Assembly (NCBI GenBank): GCA_013205585.1
Contig: JABMML010000127.1
Location: 1 to 6,528, forward strand
Direction of reading: 5' to 3'
DNA: 6,528 nt
Origin: Chitinophagaceae bacterium
GTDB lineage: Bacteria; Bacteroidota; Bacteroidia; Chitinophagales; Chitinophagaceae
Positions 1 to 6,528 of this stretch are shown here, piece by piece (the stretch's first letter is position 1; each line of letters begins with the position of its first letter). The notes under the pieces are model-generated. The model saw only the letters and a program-made list of their open reading frames with translations. It was not told where the DNA came from and did no database searches. The position numbers and the translations under genes were made by a program.

Positions 1-576
1 AATTTTTATATTTTTCCATTCAACCTTTATACCGCCACCACCTTGGATTTGTAAAGCTATTTTGCCATCTACTTCACCTATAGCTGCATCGTTTAAATAA
101 ATCATTTGCTTACCATTCACCCAAGTAGTTACTTCAGTGCCAACAACCTTAACTTTCATGCTATTCCAACTGTTCATTTTAACATTATCAATTTCTACAG
201 GCGGCTTTATCAACCATTCTCTTTTATAAGACTCATAAATACCCCCTGAAAAACTACCAGGAGGGGCAATTTCCGACTGCATACCTGATATTTTATTACC
301 AATAATATCAGAATGAAAGAATACACCCGCTAATCCTTTAGATACTAGTTTAAACATTAAGTTTAGCTCAAAATCTTTGAATTTTTCTGTAGTAGCTAAA
401 TAACCGTAGTCCTTGTCTGGACCATTTTCACATACAATATTTTTATTTTCAACATACCATTTTTCAGTACCAAATATTTCCCATCCAGATAAATCTTTAC
501 CATTGAAAAGATTAATTGGTTCTTTCATTTGAGAATAGCTAAAAACCGGAAATAGAAGTAACAATAGAAATTTCAT
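1..576 (-). CDS. DUF1080 / 3-keto-disaccharide hydrolase family protein, exported (3' end cut by window)
   Basis: 192 codons are visible and no stop is reached. The last residues (EWKNIKI) match the usual closing strand of this domain, so probably only a few residues are missing. Residues 1-15 are a short signal peptide (MKFLLLLLFPVFSYS, then Gln16), so the mature protein should be periplasmic or outside the cell. The rest is one PF06439-type beta-sandwich: the opening LFNGKDLSGWE at 23-33, AGVFFHS at 83-89, QSEI at 100-103, GGIY at 111-114, VNGKQ at 153-157 and a final GKIALQIQGGG at 171-181. Characterised family members cleave 3-keto-glucosides after a dehydrogenase has oxidised the sugar ring, and a GMC oxidoreductase lies two genes upstream. 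The start is fixed by an in-frame TAA at 594-592 with no other ATG between. There is no Shine-Dalgarno sequence. The family call is strong; the substrate is inference. Confidence 0.9.
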   Translation of the reverse strand, partial: MKFLLLLLFPVFSYSQMKEPINLFNGKDLSGWEIFGTEKWYVENKNIVCENGPDKDYGYLATTEKFKDFELNLMFKLVSKGLAGVFFHSDIIGNKISGMQSEIAPPGSFSGGIYESYKREWLIKPPVEIDNVKMNSWNSMKVKVVGTEVTTWVNGKQMIYLNDAAIGEVDGKIALQIQGGGGIKVEWKNIKI

Positions 577-691
577 AAATATATGTTTACATTAAAAAAT
601 AGATTGAATTGAATATATAGTAAATAAATTACTTAATCCTGCCTTTAGCAGCTTTTTAACAATGTTTTACAACTATTATATAGTAAGTTTT
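577..691. other. 115-base gap between the GH3 and DUF1080 genes
   Basis: This is the longest non-coding stretch in the window and it is very AT-rich. It holds a 10-base direct repeat TATATAGTAA (plus strand) at 614-623 and 677-686, and a four-base-pair hairpin CTGC/GCAG at 639-651. On the transcribed minus strand the hairpin is not followed by a T run, so it is a poor terminator. I could not find a good Bacteroidota promoter (TTG near -33 with TAnnTTTG near -7). The length allows a separate promoter or processing site for the DUF1080 gene, but the sequence does not prove one. Confidence 0.4.
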
Positions 692-3004
692 TTATTTCGT
701 CCAATTTACTTTTAGCGTTTTTACATCTCTTGAATTTGGCCCTAACATTACATTAAAATCTCCCGACTCCCAGTCATACTTTAAATCGGTGTTATAGAAT
801 TTCAATAGCTCAGGCGTAATTTCAAAACTAATCTTCTTAGACTCCCCTGCTGCTAGCTCAATTTTTTGAAAACCTTTTAATTCTTGAACGGGTCTTGTAG
901 CAGAACCTACTATATCACGAATATATAATTGTACTACTTCTTTCCCTGTTACAGCGCCTGTATTTTTAAGAGTCACTGTGGCCATTAATTTTTGATTTCC
1001 TTTTAACTGAGTTGCAGACAAAGCGAAATCGCTGTACTCAAAATTTGTATAACTTAATCCATAACCAAAAGGGTACAATGGCTCATTGCTTACATCTATA
1101 TAATTAGATTGAAACTTCGAAAACCATTTGCTTAAAGGACGACCTGTATTTTTATGATTATAATACAAAGGTATTTGACCTACATTCTGAGGGAAACTCA
1201 TCGTTAACTTACCCGATGGATTTACCTTGCCTAATAAGGCATCTGCAATAGCATCACCTGCCTCTGAGCCTGCAAACCATACATCTAAGATAGCTGGCAC
1301 ATTGGCGTCTTCCCAACTTAGGGTTAAAGGACGACCATTGAATAATACTAGCACCACTGGCTTACCAGTAGCTATTAAAGCCTTTAAGAGTTTTTGTTGT
1401 GCAGTAGATAAATCTAAATTAGTCATTGATGCACTCTCCCCAGTACTCTCTGCACCTTCACCTAAAGCAGCTACGATTACATCTGCATTGGCAGTCACCG
1501 CAAGCGCTTCTTCTAATAATTGTTCAGGTATACGGCCATCTCTTGGAATATCTTTTCCAAACATAGTTAGTCTTTTCTCCAATTCCCAATCATCTTCTAA
1601 GTTAGAGCCCTTTGCATAATTTACTTTACCATTCGCACCTACGGCATCTGTTAATCCCTTCAATAAAGTAATTGATTTTGTGTTATCGGCACCCACACTC
1701 CAAGTACCTGTCATATTTTCTTTGGCATTGGCTAAAGGACCAACAAGCGCAATGGTTTTTCCTTTGGCAATAGGTAAAATATTATTATTATTTTTTAATA
1801 AGACAAAACTTTGTGAAGCAATGGTTCTAGCTTCTGCTCTATTGGCTGCATTAAATACTTCAGCAGCCGATCTTTTCTCATCACAGTATTTATAAGGGTC
1901 TTCAAATAAACCTAATTGATATTTAGCAATTAAAATACGCTCGGTAGCTTTATCAATTTGTGCCTGTGTTATTTTTCCTTCTTTTAAAGAAATACCAATT
2001 GAATTTAAAAAGCCTTCTCCCACCATGTCCATATCTACTCCTGCTTGTAATGCTTTTTCATTGACAGTTTTAAAATCGCCAAATCCATGATTCACCATTT
2101 CAGGAATACCCGTGTAATCTGAAACTACAAAGCCATTAAACTTCCACTGCTTACGAAGCACATCATCTACTAACCATTTATTGCCTGAAGCGGGTACGCC
2201 ATCAATTTCATTAAAGGATACCATCACAGAACCCACCCCTGCATCAACTGCTGCTTTATAAGGAGGGAAATACTCATTATACATTCTTACACGACTCATA
2301 TCGGTGGTATTATAATCTCTACCTCCTTCGGCAGCTCCATATAATGCATAATGCTTTACACAAGACATAATGGTATTATTCAATGATAAGTCGTCACCTT
2401 GATAACCATGTATCATGGCTTTAGCAATAGCTGAACTTAAAAAAGCATCTTCACCATTGCCTTCTGAAGTTCTTCCCCAACGAGGGTCTCTAGTTAAATC
2501 TACCATCGGAGAGAAAGTCCACATAATTCCATCTGAACTAGCTTCATTAGCCGCAATGCGGGCCGATCTTTCAATTAAAGGCATATCCCAGGTAGATGAC
2601 ATACCTATAGGAATAGGAAAAATAGTTTTATAGCCGTGAATGACATCCATTCCAAATAATAAAGGAATATGTAATCTTGTATTTTTTACAGCATACTCTT
2701 GTAACTCTTTAATTTTTGTTACAGAACGAATATTAAATACGCCCCCTACTTTACCCTCTTTAACTCTTTGCGCAATATCAGAACTACTCACAGCACCTGT
2801 TACAAAATCACTAGAAGCAGGCAGGTTTAACTGTCCTAACTTTTCTTCCAAAGTCATTTTAGCGAGTAATTTATTGACAAAAGAATGCATAGCAGCATCC
2901 TTATTCGCTTGAGCAAAACTTACAATACTTAACAGTAGCGTAGTGAACAATAAAATTCCTTTTTTCATAGAATGGTTTGATGTATTGTAGTTTAATTTTT
3001 GCAT
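692..3004 (-). CDS. bglX: Glycoside hydrolase family 3 beta-glucosidase, BglX type, exported
   Basis: 770 residues, close to E. coli BglX (about 765). It should release terminal beta-linked glucose (or a related sugar) from oligosaccharides in the periplasm. Order: signal peptide (MKKGILLFTTLLLSIVSFA at 13-31); GH3 N-terminal barrel at about 45-370 with the sugar-binding Asp120 in GMDVIHG, DPRWGR at 173-178, Lys217-His218, and nucleophile Asp296 in GFVVSDYTG; GH3 C-terminal sandwich at about 400-610 with likely acid/base Glu523 in STGESASM; fibronectin-III-like domain at about 650-757, following YPFGYGLSYT. All key residues are present and the frame is intact. Two starts are possible: ATG at 3004 (nine bases after the GMC stop) or ATG at 2968 (Met13), which gives a more standard signal peptide. 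It probably shares a transcript with the GMC gene. The family call is firm; the exact linkage and substrate cannot be read from sequence. Confidence 0.95.
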   Translation of the reverse strand: MQKLNYNTSNHSMKKGILLFTTLLLSIVSFAQANKDAAMHSFVNKLLAKMTLEEKLGQLNLPASSDFVTGAVSSSDIAQRVKEGKVGGVFNIRSVTKIKELQEYAVKNTRLHIPLLFGMDVIHGYKTIFPIPIGMSSTWDMPLIERSARIAANEASSDGIMWTFSPMVDLTRDPRWGRTSEGNGEDAFLSSAIAKAMIHGYQGDDLSLNNTIMSCVKHYALYGAAEGGRDYNTTDMSRVRMYNEYFPPYKAAVDAGVGSVMVSFNEIDGVPASGNKWLVDDVLRKQWKFNGFVVSDYTGIPEMVNHGFGDFKTVNEKALQAGVDMDMVGEGFLNSIGISLKEGKITQAQIDKATERILIAKYQLGLFEDPYKYCDEKRSAAEVFNAANRAEARTIASQSFVLLKNNNNILPIAKGKTIALVGPLANAKENMTGTWSVGADNTKSITLLKGLTDAVGANGKVNYAKGSNLEDDWELEKRLTMFGKDIPRDGRIPEQLLEEALAVTANADVIVAALGEGAESTGESASMTNLDLSTAQQKLLKALIATGKPVVLVLFNGRPLTLSWEDANVPAILDVWFAGSEAGDAIADALLGKVNPSGKLTMSFPQNVGQIPLYYNHKNTGRPLSKWFSKFQSNYIDVSNEPLYPFGYGLSYTNFEYSDFALSATQLKGNQKLMATVTLKNTGAVTGKEVVQLYIRDIVGSATRPVQELKGFQKIELAAGESKKISFEITPELLKFYNTDLKYDWESGDFNVMLGPNSRDVKTLKVNWTK
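2966..2968 (-). other. Alternative, perhaps true, start codon of the GH3 gene
   Basis: An in-frame ATG here is followed by Lys-Lys-Gly and an uninterrupted hydrophobic stretch ending SFA before Gln, a textbook signal peptide. The upstream ATG at 3004 adds twelve polar residues (MQKLNYNTSNHS) that carry no obvious function. On the other hand, the bases before 3004 (ATTAAATAA) are A-rich, as is common before starts in Bacteroidota. Neither site has a Shine-Dalgarno sequence. I slightly favour this start on the protein evidence. Confidence 0.55.
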
Positions 3005-3013
3005 TTATTTAAT

Positions 3014-4696
3014 TTATATTTCCATTTTCTTTAGCGCTTCTACTGCATAATTAGCAGCTCTTGCTGTAATGGCCATAAATGTAAGGGAAGGATTTTGAGT
3101 ACCAGTGCTTACCATACAAGCACCATCTGTAACAAAAACATTTTTACATAAATGCATTTGATTGTGTTCATTTAATAAAGAAGTAGCAGGATCTTTTCCC
3201 ATTCTTACCCCACCCATTTCGTGAATATCTAAACCAGGCGCTTGTTTCGTGTCATTAGAAACTATATTCTTACAACCTGCTGCATCCAACATTTCAGAGC
3301 CTGTTTGTATAAAATCTTTCATAGATAAAACATCATTCTCATCATAATCAACTGATGTAATTAATTGAGGTATGCCCCATTTATCTTTCTGATCGGTGCT
3401 TAATCTTACATGATTGGTTTTCTTAGGAATGGTTTCTCCTTGCATCATCATAGATACATACCAATTACCTGGTTCAGTAATAGCGTCTTTAAACTCACCA
3501 CCCACGCCTTCTGCATGGGCACGACCCCTACTTGCACCAAAGAAAGTCATATAGCCTCTTTGAAATTGCATTTCTTGTTTATGTACATTTCTAAAATTAG
3601 GCATCATGGGTTGTGTGGGACGACGACCATAATGGTATTCATCCATGGGTCCATCAATGGAGGCCGATAGTTTTCCTCTATAATTATGAAAGGCTACATA
3701 TTTTCCCAATAAACCATTGTCATTGCCTAAGCCATTCGGAAAACGCTTTGAAGTAGAATTTAATAAAATTAAATTGGTATTTAAAGTTGCTGCATTTAAG
3801 AAAATTATTTTAGCATAATATTCTGTCATCTTATTGGAAACGCTATCAATGACTCTTACCCCAGTGGCTTTCTGTTTAGCTTCATCATATATAATAGAAT
3901 GCACCACTGAATTGGTTTGCAGGGTCAAATTACCTGTTTTCTGTGCCCAAGGTATGGTAGAGGCATTAGAGCTAAAATAGCCTCCGAATGGACAGCCTCT
4001 TTCACATAAGGTACGCGCTTGACATTGCTGACGACCTTGCTCAATATGTATAGGTTTAGGCACTGTTAAATGTGCGCATCTTCCTTGCACTACATTACGG
4101 TCCTTAAATTTATTCATGATACTTGACTGCATGCCTTTTTCAACCCCATTCATTTCCCAGGCAGGCAAGAATTCACTATCAGGTAAAGTTTCTAGTTTGT
4201 CATAGTTACCACTTATACCTGCAAATAATTCTACATGACTATACCAAGGCGCTAATTCATCATAAGTAATTGGCCAGTCTCCAAAACCATCTCTAGCGGG
4301 TCCTTCAAAATCATATTTACTCCACCTTTGTGTTTGACGTGCCCATAATAAACTCTTACCTCCTACTTGATACCCTCTAATCCAATCATAAGGTTTTTCT
4401 TGTACATAAGGGTGCTCATTGTCTTTCACAAAAAAATGAGCAGAGGTTTCATTGTAAGCATAACATCTATCTACAATAGGATTATCTTTTACAAGCTCAA
4501 TGGTCTTTCTTCCTCTATGTGGAAATTCCCAAGGATGTTTAGTAGCCGTTGGATAATCTTTTAAATGCACTACATCACGGCCTCGTTCTAGCACTAATGT
4601 TTTTAAACCTTTTTCACAAAGTTCTTTAGCAGCCCAACCTCCACTAATTCCTGAGCCAATCACAATGGCATCGTAAGTTTGATTTGTTATAGACAT
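3014..4696 (-). CDS. GMC-family FAD-dependent sugar/alcohol dehydrogenase with probable Fe-S cluster motif
   Basis: 560 residues. It likely oxidises a hydroxyl of a sugar or polyol, with FAD as cofactor. The N-terminal Rossmann fold shows IVIGSGISGG at 11-20 and Glu37 in VLERG for the FAD ribose. RGYQVGGKSLLWARQTQRW (107-125) is the second FAD-contact region of the family. The C-terminal GMC domain has HEMGGVRMG (491-499) and VTDGACMVSTGTQNPSLT (522-539), giving the His492/Asn535 catalytic pair. Cys225, Cys231 and Cys235 form C-x5-C-x3-C, a spacing I associate with the 3Fe-4S site of FAD-dependent glucose dehydrogenase catalytic subunits. This points to a dehydrogenase passing electrons to a partner rather than an oxidase using oxygen. 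No Sec or Tat signal is visible, and no gluconate-dehydrogenase subunit 3-like partner lies next to it. The start is the first ATG after the upstream gene, with a 48-base gap. Possible activities include glycoside 3-dehydrogenase, gluconate or glucose dehydrogenase. Family is certain; substrate is not. Confidence 0.92.
   Translation of the reverse strand: MSITNQTYDAIVIGSGISGGWAAKELCEKGLKTLVLERGRDVVHLKDYPTATKHPWEFPHRGRKTIELVKDNPIVDRCYAYNETSAHFFVKDNEHPYVQEKPYDWIRGYQVGGKSLLWARQTQRWSKYDFEGPARDGFGDWPITYDELAPWYSHVELFAGISGNYDKLETLPDSEFLPAWEMNGVEKGMQSSIMNKFKDRNVVQGRCAHLTVPKPIHIEQGRQQCQARTLCERGCPFGGYFSSNASTIPWAQKTGNLTLQTNSVVHSIIYDEAKQKATGVRVIDSVSNKMTEYYAKIIFLNAATLNTNLILLNSTSKRFPNGLGNDNGLLGKYVAFHNYRGKLSASIDGPMDEYHYGRRPTQPMMPNFRNVHKQEMQFQRGYMTFFGASRGRAHAEGVGGEFKDAITEPGNWYVSMMMQGETIPKKTNHVRLSTDQKDKWGIPQLITSVDYDENDVLSMKDFIQTGSEMLDAAGCKNIVSNDTKQAPGLDIHEMGGVRMGKDPATSLLNEHNQMHLCKNVFVTDGACMVSTGTQNPSLTFMAITARAANYAVEALKKMEI
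3992..4024 (-). other. Cys-x5-Cys-x3-Cys motif in the GMC oxidoreductase
   Basis: These codons encode CQARTLCERGC, residues 225-235. Three cysteines at this spacing in a GMC flavoprotein suggest a 3Fe-4S centre that carries electrons from FAD to an outside acceptor. The motif is seen directly; the cluster is inferred by analogy with FAD-dependent glucose dehydrogenases. Confidence 0.6.
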
Positions 4697-4744
4697 TGTT
4701 TGATTATAATTTTATGACTTTATATTTTATTCCTTTTCAATTGT

Positions 4745-6064
4745 TTATTCTAATAATTTTTTGACCACCAAGGCCCCTACTTTCTTTCCTTGTTCATTAC
4801 CCACATTTACACTTAAGGTATAATGAATTCCTCCGTATACTCTACTAATAGAAGCTTCGGATGCAGCAGCTTGGAAAGAACTGAATTTTCTTTTCAATCC
4901 TATATACTTATAATCACTTGAGTCTTCGAAAGCAAAATTTTCTCCGTATAATTTAGTAAGCACAGTGGCTGCCGATGCAGTAATGGTACTATGTCCACTT
5001 GTATATTCTGGAAAAGGTGGGGTTTGTAATAATGGCGCCCAATTTTTATCCAACAATTCATTTATTACATTAACAGGTCTTACATAACTACTTCTGTATT
5101 TTTCATCCCAACAAGAAATAAAACCATCATACAATGCCACAGCTGTCAAAGCAAAAGATTGAGCCGATTTTACAGCATCTGCATTGGCTTGTTTAACCAC
5201 CTGCGCTGTAATACCTATCCAATGTCCACCTGGTGTAATTTTTTTATTACCAAACATCATATGACCTGCATGCTCAATCACAAAAGGGTTATCATCCCAA
5301 TACTTGGCAATTAATTTTTGTTCTTCTGTTAAATTTTTATTGATATCATACACTTCTTTCATCATAGCATAAAAAGTAGTACCTGGTTTTGTCTCATATT
5401 TAGGAGGTCTATTAGGCATAAACTGTGAAGCAGAATCTAGTACCATGGGCTTCATGGTATTCCAACACCATTCTACACCGTCTAAATAGTCGGGAGGCGT
5501 TGGGCGCCATTTACCTGGCTCATTACTGCCTAAGTATTTTTGTTTTCCTCTTGAAATAGCATAGCCATCTGTTTTAGCCCTGGCTAGAATAACAGCAGCC
5601 ACGGTATCTCCAAAAGCGATTGAATTATTATAAGTGGCTTCATCTAAATTGGCTTTGTAATTATTATACACCGACTGCTCATATTTTGTTAATGAATCGA
5701 TGGAGAATACTTTTACATTGCGCGTTACTTTAAAAAAAGCCTTGGTAGCTGCTAATGAAAAATTATAATTTTTTCCTTTTTCAGGCACTGGCATTTTACC
5801 AAATCCATTTAATTTTTCTGCAATGGAGCTTGTCCCCTCTTTGGCAAAACGAATAGCTTCATAAGAAGCTAAAGAAGAGTACACATAAATACGACTAGCC
5901 ACTGGCGGCGAAAATACATCATATATAATTACCTGTGTTAATTGATCTTCGTTGTTAATAAGCAAGTCTACTTCATTTAAAAGGGCGGGCTTATTTTGAG
6001 AACAGGATACAAGAAAAAAGGCCATTAATAGTAGACTGCAAACTGCGTTAAAAATCTTTTTCAT
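4745..6064 (-). CDS. Vanadium-dependent haloperoxidase / PAP2-superfamily lipoprotein
   Basis: 439 residues. The N-terminus is a lipoprotein signal (MKKIFNAVCSLLLMAFFLVSC) with lipobox LVSC and lipidated Cys21. The residues after Cys21 (SQNKPALLN) lack the acidic run typical of Bacteroidota surface-export signals, so a periplasm-facing anchor is more likely. The helical body ends in the full oxyanion-binding set: Lys322-x6-Arg329-Pro330; YTSGH with Ser356, Gly357 and His358; and Ser407-Arg408-x5-His414. In vanadium haloperoxidases these residues hold vanadate; in class A acid phosphatases and PAP2 enzymes the same residues hold phosphate. The sequence therefore supports either halide oxidation with hydrogen peroxide or phosphoester hydrolysis. 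The gene starts six bases after the stop of the VCBS gene, which suggests co-transcription and perhaps linked function. The start is the only ATG that gives a lipoprotein signal. The superfamily is secure; the reaction is unknown. Confidence 0.88.
   Translation of the reverse strand: MKKIFNAVCSLLLMAFFLVSCSQNKPALLNEVDLLINNEDQLTQVIIYDVFSPPVASRIYVYSSLASYEAIRFAKEGTSSIAEKLNGFGKMPVPEKGKNYNFSLAATKAFFKVTRNVKVFSIDSLTKYEQSVYNNYKANLDEATYNNSIAFGDTVAAVILARAKTDGYAISRGKQKYLGSNEPGKWRPTPPDYLDGVEWCWNTMKPMVLDSASQFMPNRPPKYETKPGTTFYAMMKEVYDINKNLTEEQKLIAKYWDDNPFVIEHAGHMMFGNKKITPGGHWIGITAQVVKQANADAVKSAQSFALTAVALYDGFISCWDEKYRSSYVRPVNVINELLDKNWAPLLQTPPFPEYTSGHSTITASAATVLTKLYGENFAFEDSSDYKYIGLKRKFSSFQAAASEASISRVYGGIHYTLSVNVGNEQGKKVGALVVKKLLE
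4823..5101 (-). other. Vanadate/phosphate-binding active-site region of the haloperoxidase-like protein
   Basis: This segment covers residues 322-414 and contains the three conserved motifs in order with normal spacing: K-x6-RP, then TSGH, then SR-x5-H. No key residue is missing, so the protein should be catalytically competent rather than a degenerate homologue. Confidence 0.8.
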
Positions 6065-6070
6065 TTTACT

Positions 6071-6528
6071 TTAATTATTGTTTTTTCTAGTTTGCCCCTT
6101 TTGGTCTATGATTGTTATCCCTTTTACTTTTTCATTATAACTTATAAATCGAGCCGATTGTGATAAAAATGAATTCCCATAATAAAACTCTTCTTTTCTT
6201 TTTTTGCCATTCGCATATTCAATAATAGCGCTTGCATCGTTGGGCTGAACTGGCAATAATAATGTTGGCTTTTTCAATGTATATATTTGCAAAGGCCCTC
6301 TATTTTGAGAAGCTGCCATTAGATACTGGCCTTTAGCCCCTCTTATTTTTACAAGCGCCTTTCCATTACCAGGAATAAATATGCCGCTTTCTAGAATACT
6401 TAATGGAGCAAACTGCCCTTTCCCATTACCCTTTAATAATAGACCATTTAAGGCGTCATATCTACCCACTGAAACCTCTGTACCATAATCATTACCATTA
6501 ATAAGTAAATCCAAACTGCCATCACCAT
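6071..6528 (-). CDS. C-terminal end of an FG-GAP/VCBS-repeat protein (5' end outside window)
   Basis: The reading frame is open to the window edge; 151 complete codons and a TAA stop are visible. A TTG at 6514 lies inside the frame and is not a real start, because the coding pattern continues through GDGSLD before it. The first residues, GDGSLDLLINGND, form a D-x-D-G-x-x-D type calcium loop as found in FG-GAP/VCBS beta-propeller repeats (the first Asp falls in the cut codon). The text that follows, GRYDALNGLLLKGNGKGQF, is typical of the last blades. The C-terminal part has NGKKRKEEFYYGNSFLSQSAR, close to the YGSSFLSQSSR-like ending I know from large Bacteroidota VCBS proteins. Such proteins are usually exported, often over 1000 residues, and are thought to bind ligands or other proteins; no enzyme activity can be assigned. 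It is followed after six bases by the haloperoxidase-like gene. Confidence 0.85.
   Translation of the reverse strand, partial: GDGSLDLLINGNDYGTEVSVGRYDALNGLLLKGNGKGQFAPLSILESGIFIPGNGKALVKIRGAKGQYLMAASQNRGPLQIYTLKKPTLLLPVQPNDASAIIEYANGKKRKEEFYYGNSFLSQSARFISYNEKVKGITIIDQKGQTRKNNN

Larger units (their letters stand above)
1..6528 (-). other. Probable operon or polycistronic cluster of five genes
   Basis: All five genes point the same way with gaps of 6, 48, 9 and 115 bases, and no convincing promoter or terminator lies in the gaps. The first four are the most likely to share a transcript; the DUF1080 gene may have extra control in its longer leader. The cluster continues beyond both window ends. 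Four of the five products appear to act outside the cytoplasm, as expected for glycan capture and breakdown. Confidence 0.6.

Noticed and set aside
639..653. Hairpin CTGC/GCAG followed by CTTTTT on the plus strand as a terminator
   Set aside because: The stem has only four base pairs, the T run is on the plus strand where no gene ends, and the minus-strand transcript lacks a T run after the stem.
673..685. Inverted repeat ACTAT/ATAGT just after the GH3 stop
   Set aside because: A five-base AT-rich stem with a three-base loop is too weak for a terminator and is expected by chance in such AT-rich sequence.
1227..1619. Plus-strand open frame of 130 codons
   Set aside because: It lies wholly opposite the GH3 C-terminal domain, whose frame is intact and has clear catalytic motifs. 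Its Ser/Ala-rich translation resembles no protein and is a typical antisense shadow.
2415..2912. Two plus-strand open frames of 72 and 90 codons
   Set aside because: Both are antisense to conserved GH3 barrel segments, with no recognisable protein features.
3410..4564. Plus-strand open frames of 86 and 65 codons within the GMC gene region
   Set aside because: They are antisense to well-conserved GMC coding sequence and show no domain or plausible start context.
4697..4744. AAAAGGA-like Shine-Dalgarno sequence before the GMC gene
   Set aside because: It lies over 30 bases from the ATG, far beyond working distance, and the other genes here do not use Shine-Dalgarno sites.
6512..6514. TTG as a start codon for a 147-residue protein
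   Set aside because: The frame stays open to the window edge and the upstream codons encode part of a calcium-loop motif (GDGS), so this is an internal Leu of a longer gene.

Overview
The window is AT-rich and holds five genes, all on the minus strand, separated by gaps of 6, 48, 9 and 115 bases. The likely source is a member of Bacteroidota, possibly Chitinophagaceae-like. The grounds are the protein families present, A/T-rich start regions with no Shine-Dalgarno sequence, TAA at all four visible stops, and protein types that this phylum commonly uses for glycan degradation. The genus cannot be fixed from the sequence alone.

Layout in transcription order, from high to low coordinate: (1) 6528-6071, the C-terminal end of an FG-GAP/VCBS-repeat protein whose start lies outside the window; (2) 6064-4745, a lipoprotein of the vanadium-dependent haloperoxidase / PAP2 acid phosphatase superfamily with all three oxyanion-binding motifs; (3) 4696-3014, an FAD-dependent GMC-type oxidoreductase with a Cys-x5-Cys-x3-Cys motif that suggests an iron-sulphur cluster; (4) 3004-692, an exported family 3 glycoside hydrolase of the BglX type; (5) 576-1, an exported DUF1080 protein (3-keto-disaccharide hydrolase family, PF06439), cut by the window edge probably only a few residues before its stop.

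The set looks like the enzyme-bearing downstream part of a glycan or glycoside utilisation locus. The most attractive reading combines the GMC oxidoreductase, which could oxidise a sugar ring hydroxyl, with the DUF1080 protein, whose characterised relatives cleave 3-keto-glycosides, and with a conventional beta-glucosidase. Oxidative and hydrolytic routes to the same sugar could then run from one cluster. The haloperoxidase-like lipoprotein and the VCBS protein are often neighbours in this phylum, but their role here is unclear. No SusC/SusD pair, regulator, RNA gene, mobile element or CRISPR array is visible. No stretch over 300 bases lacks a gene. I see no clear promoter or terminator in the gaps.
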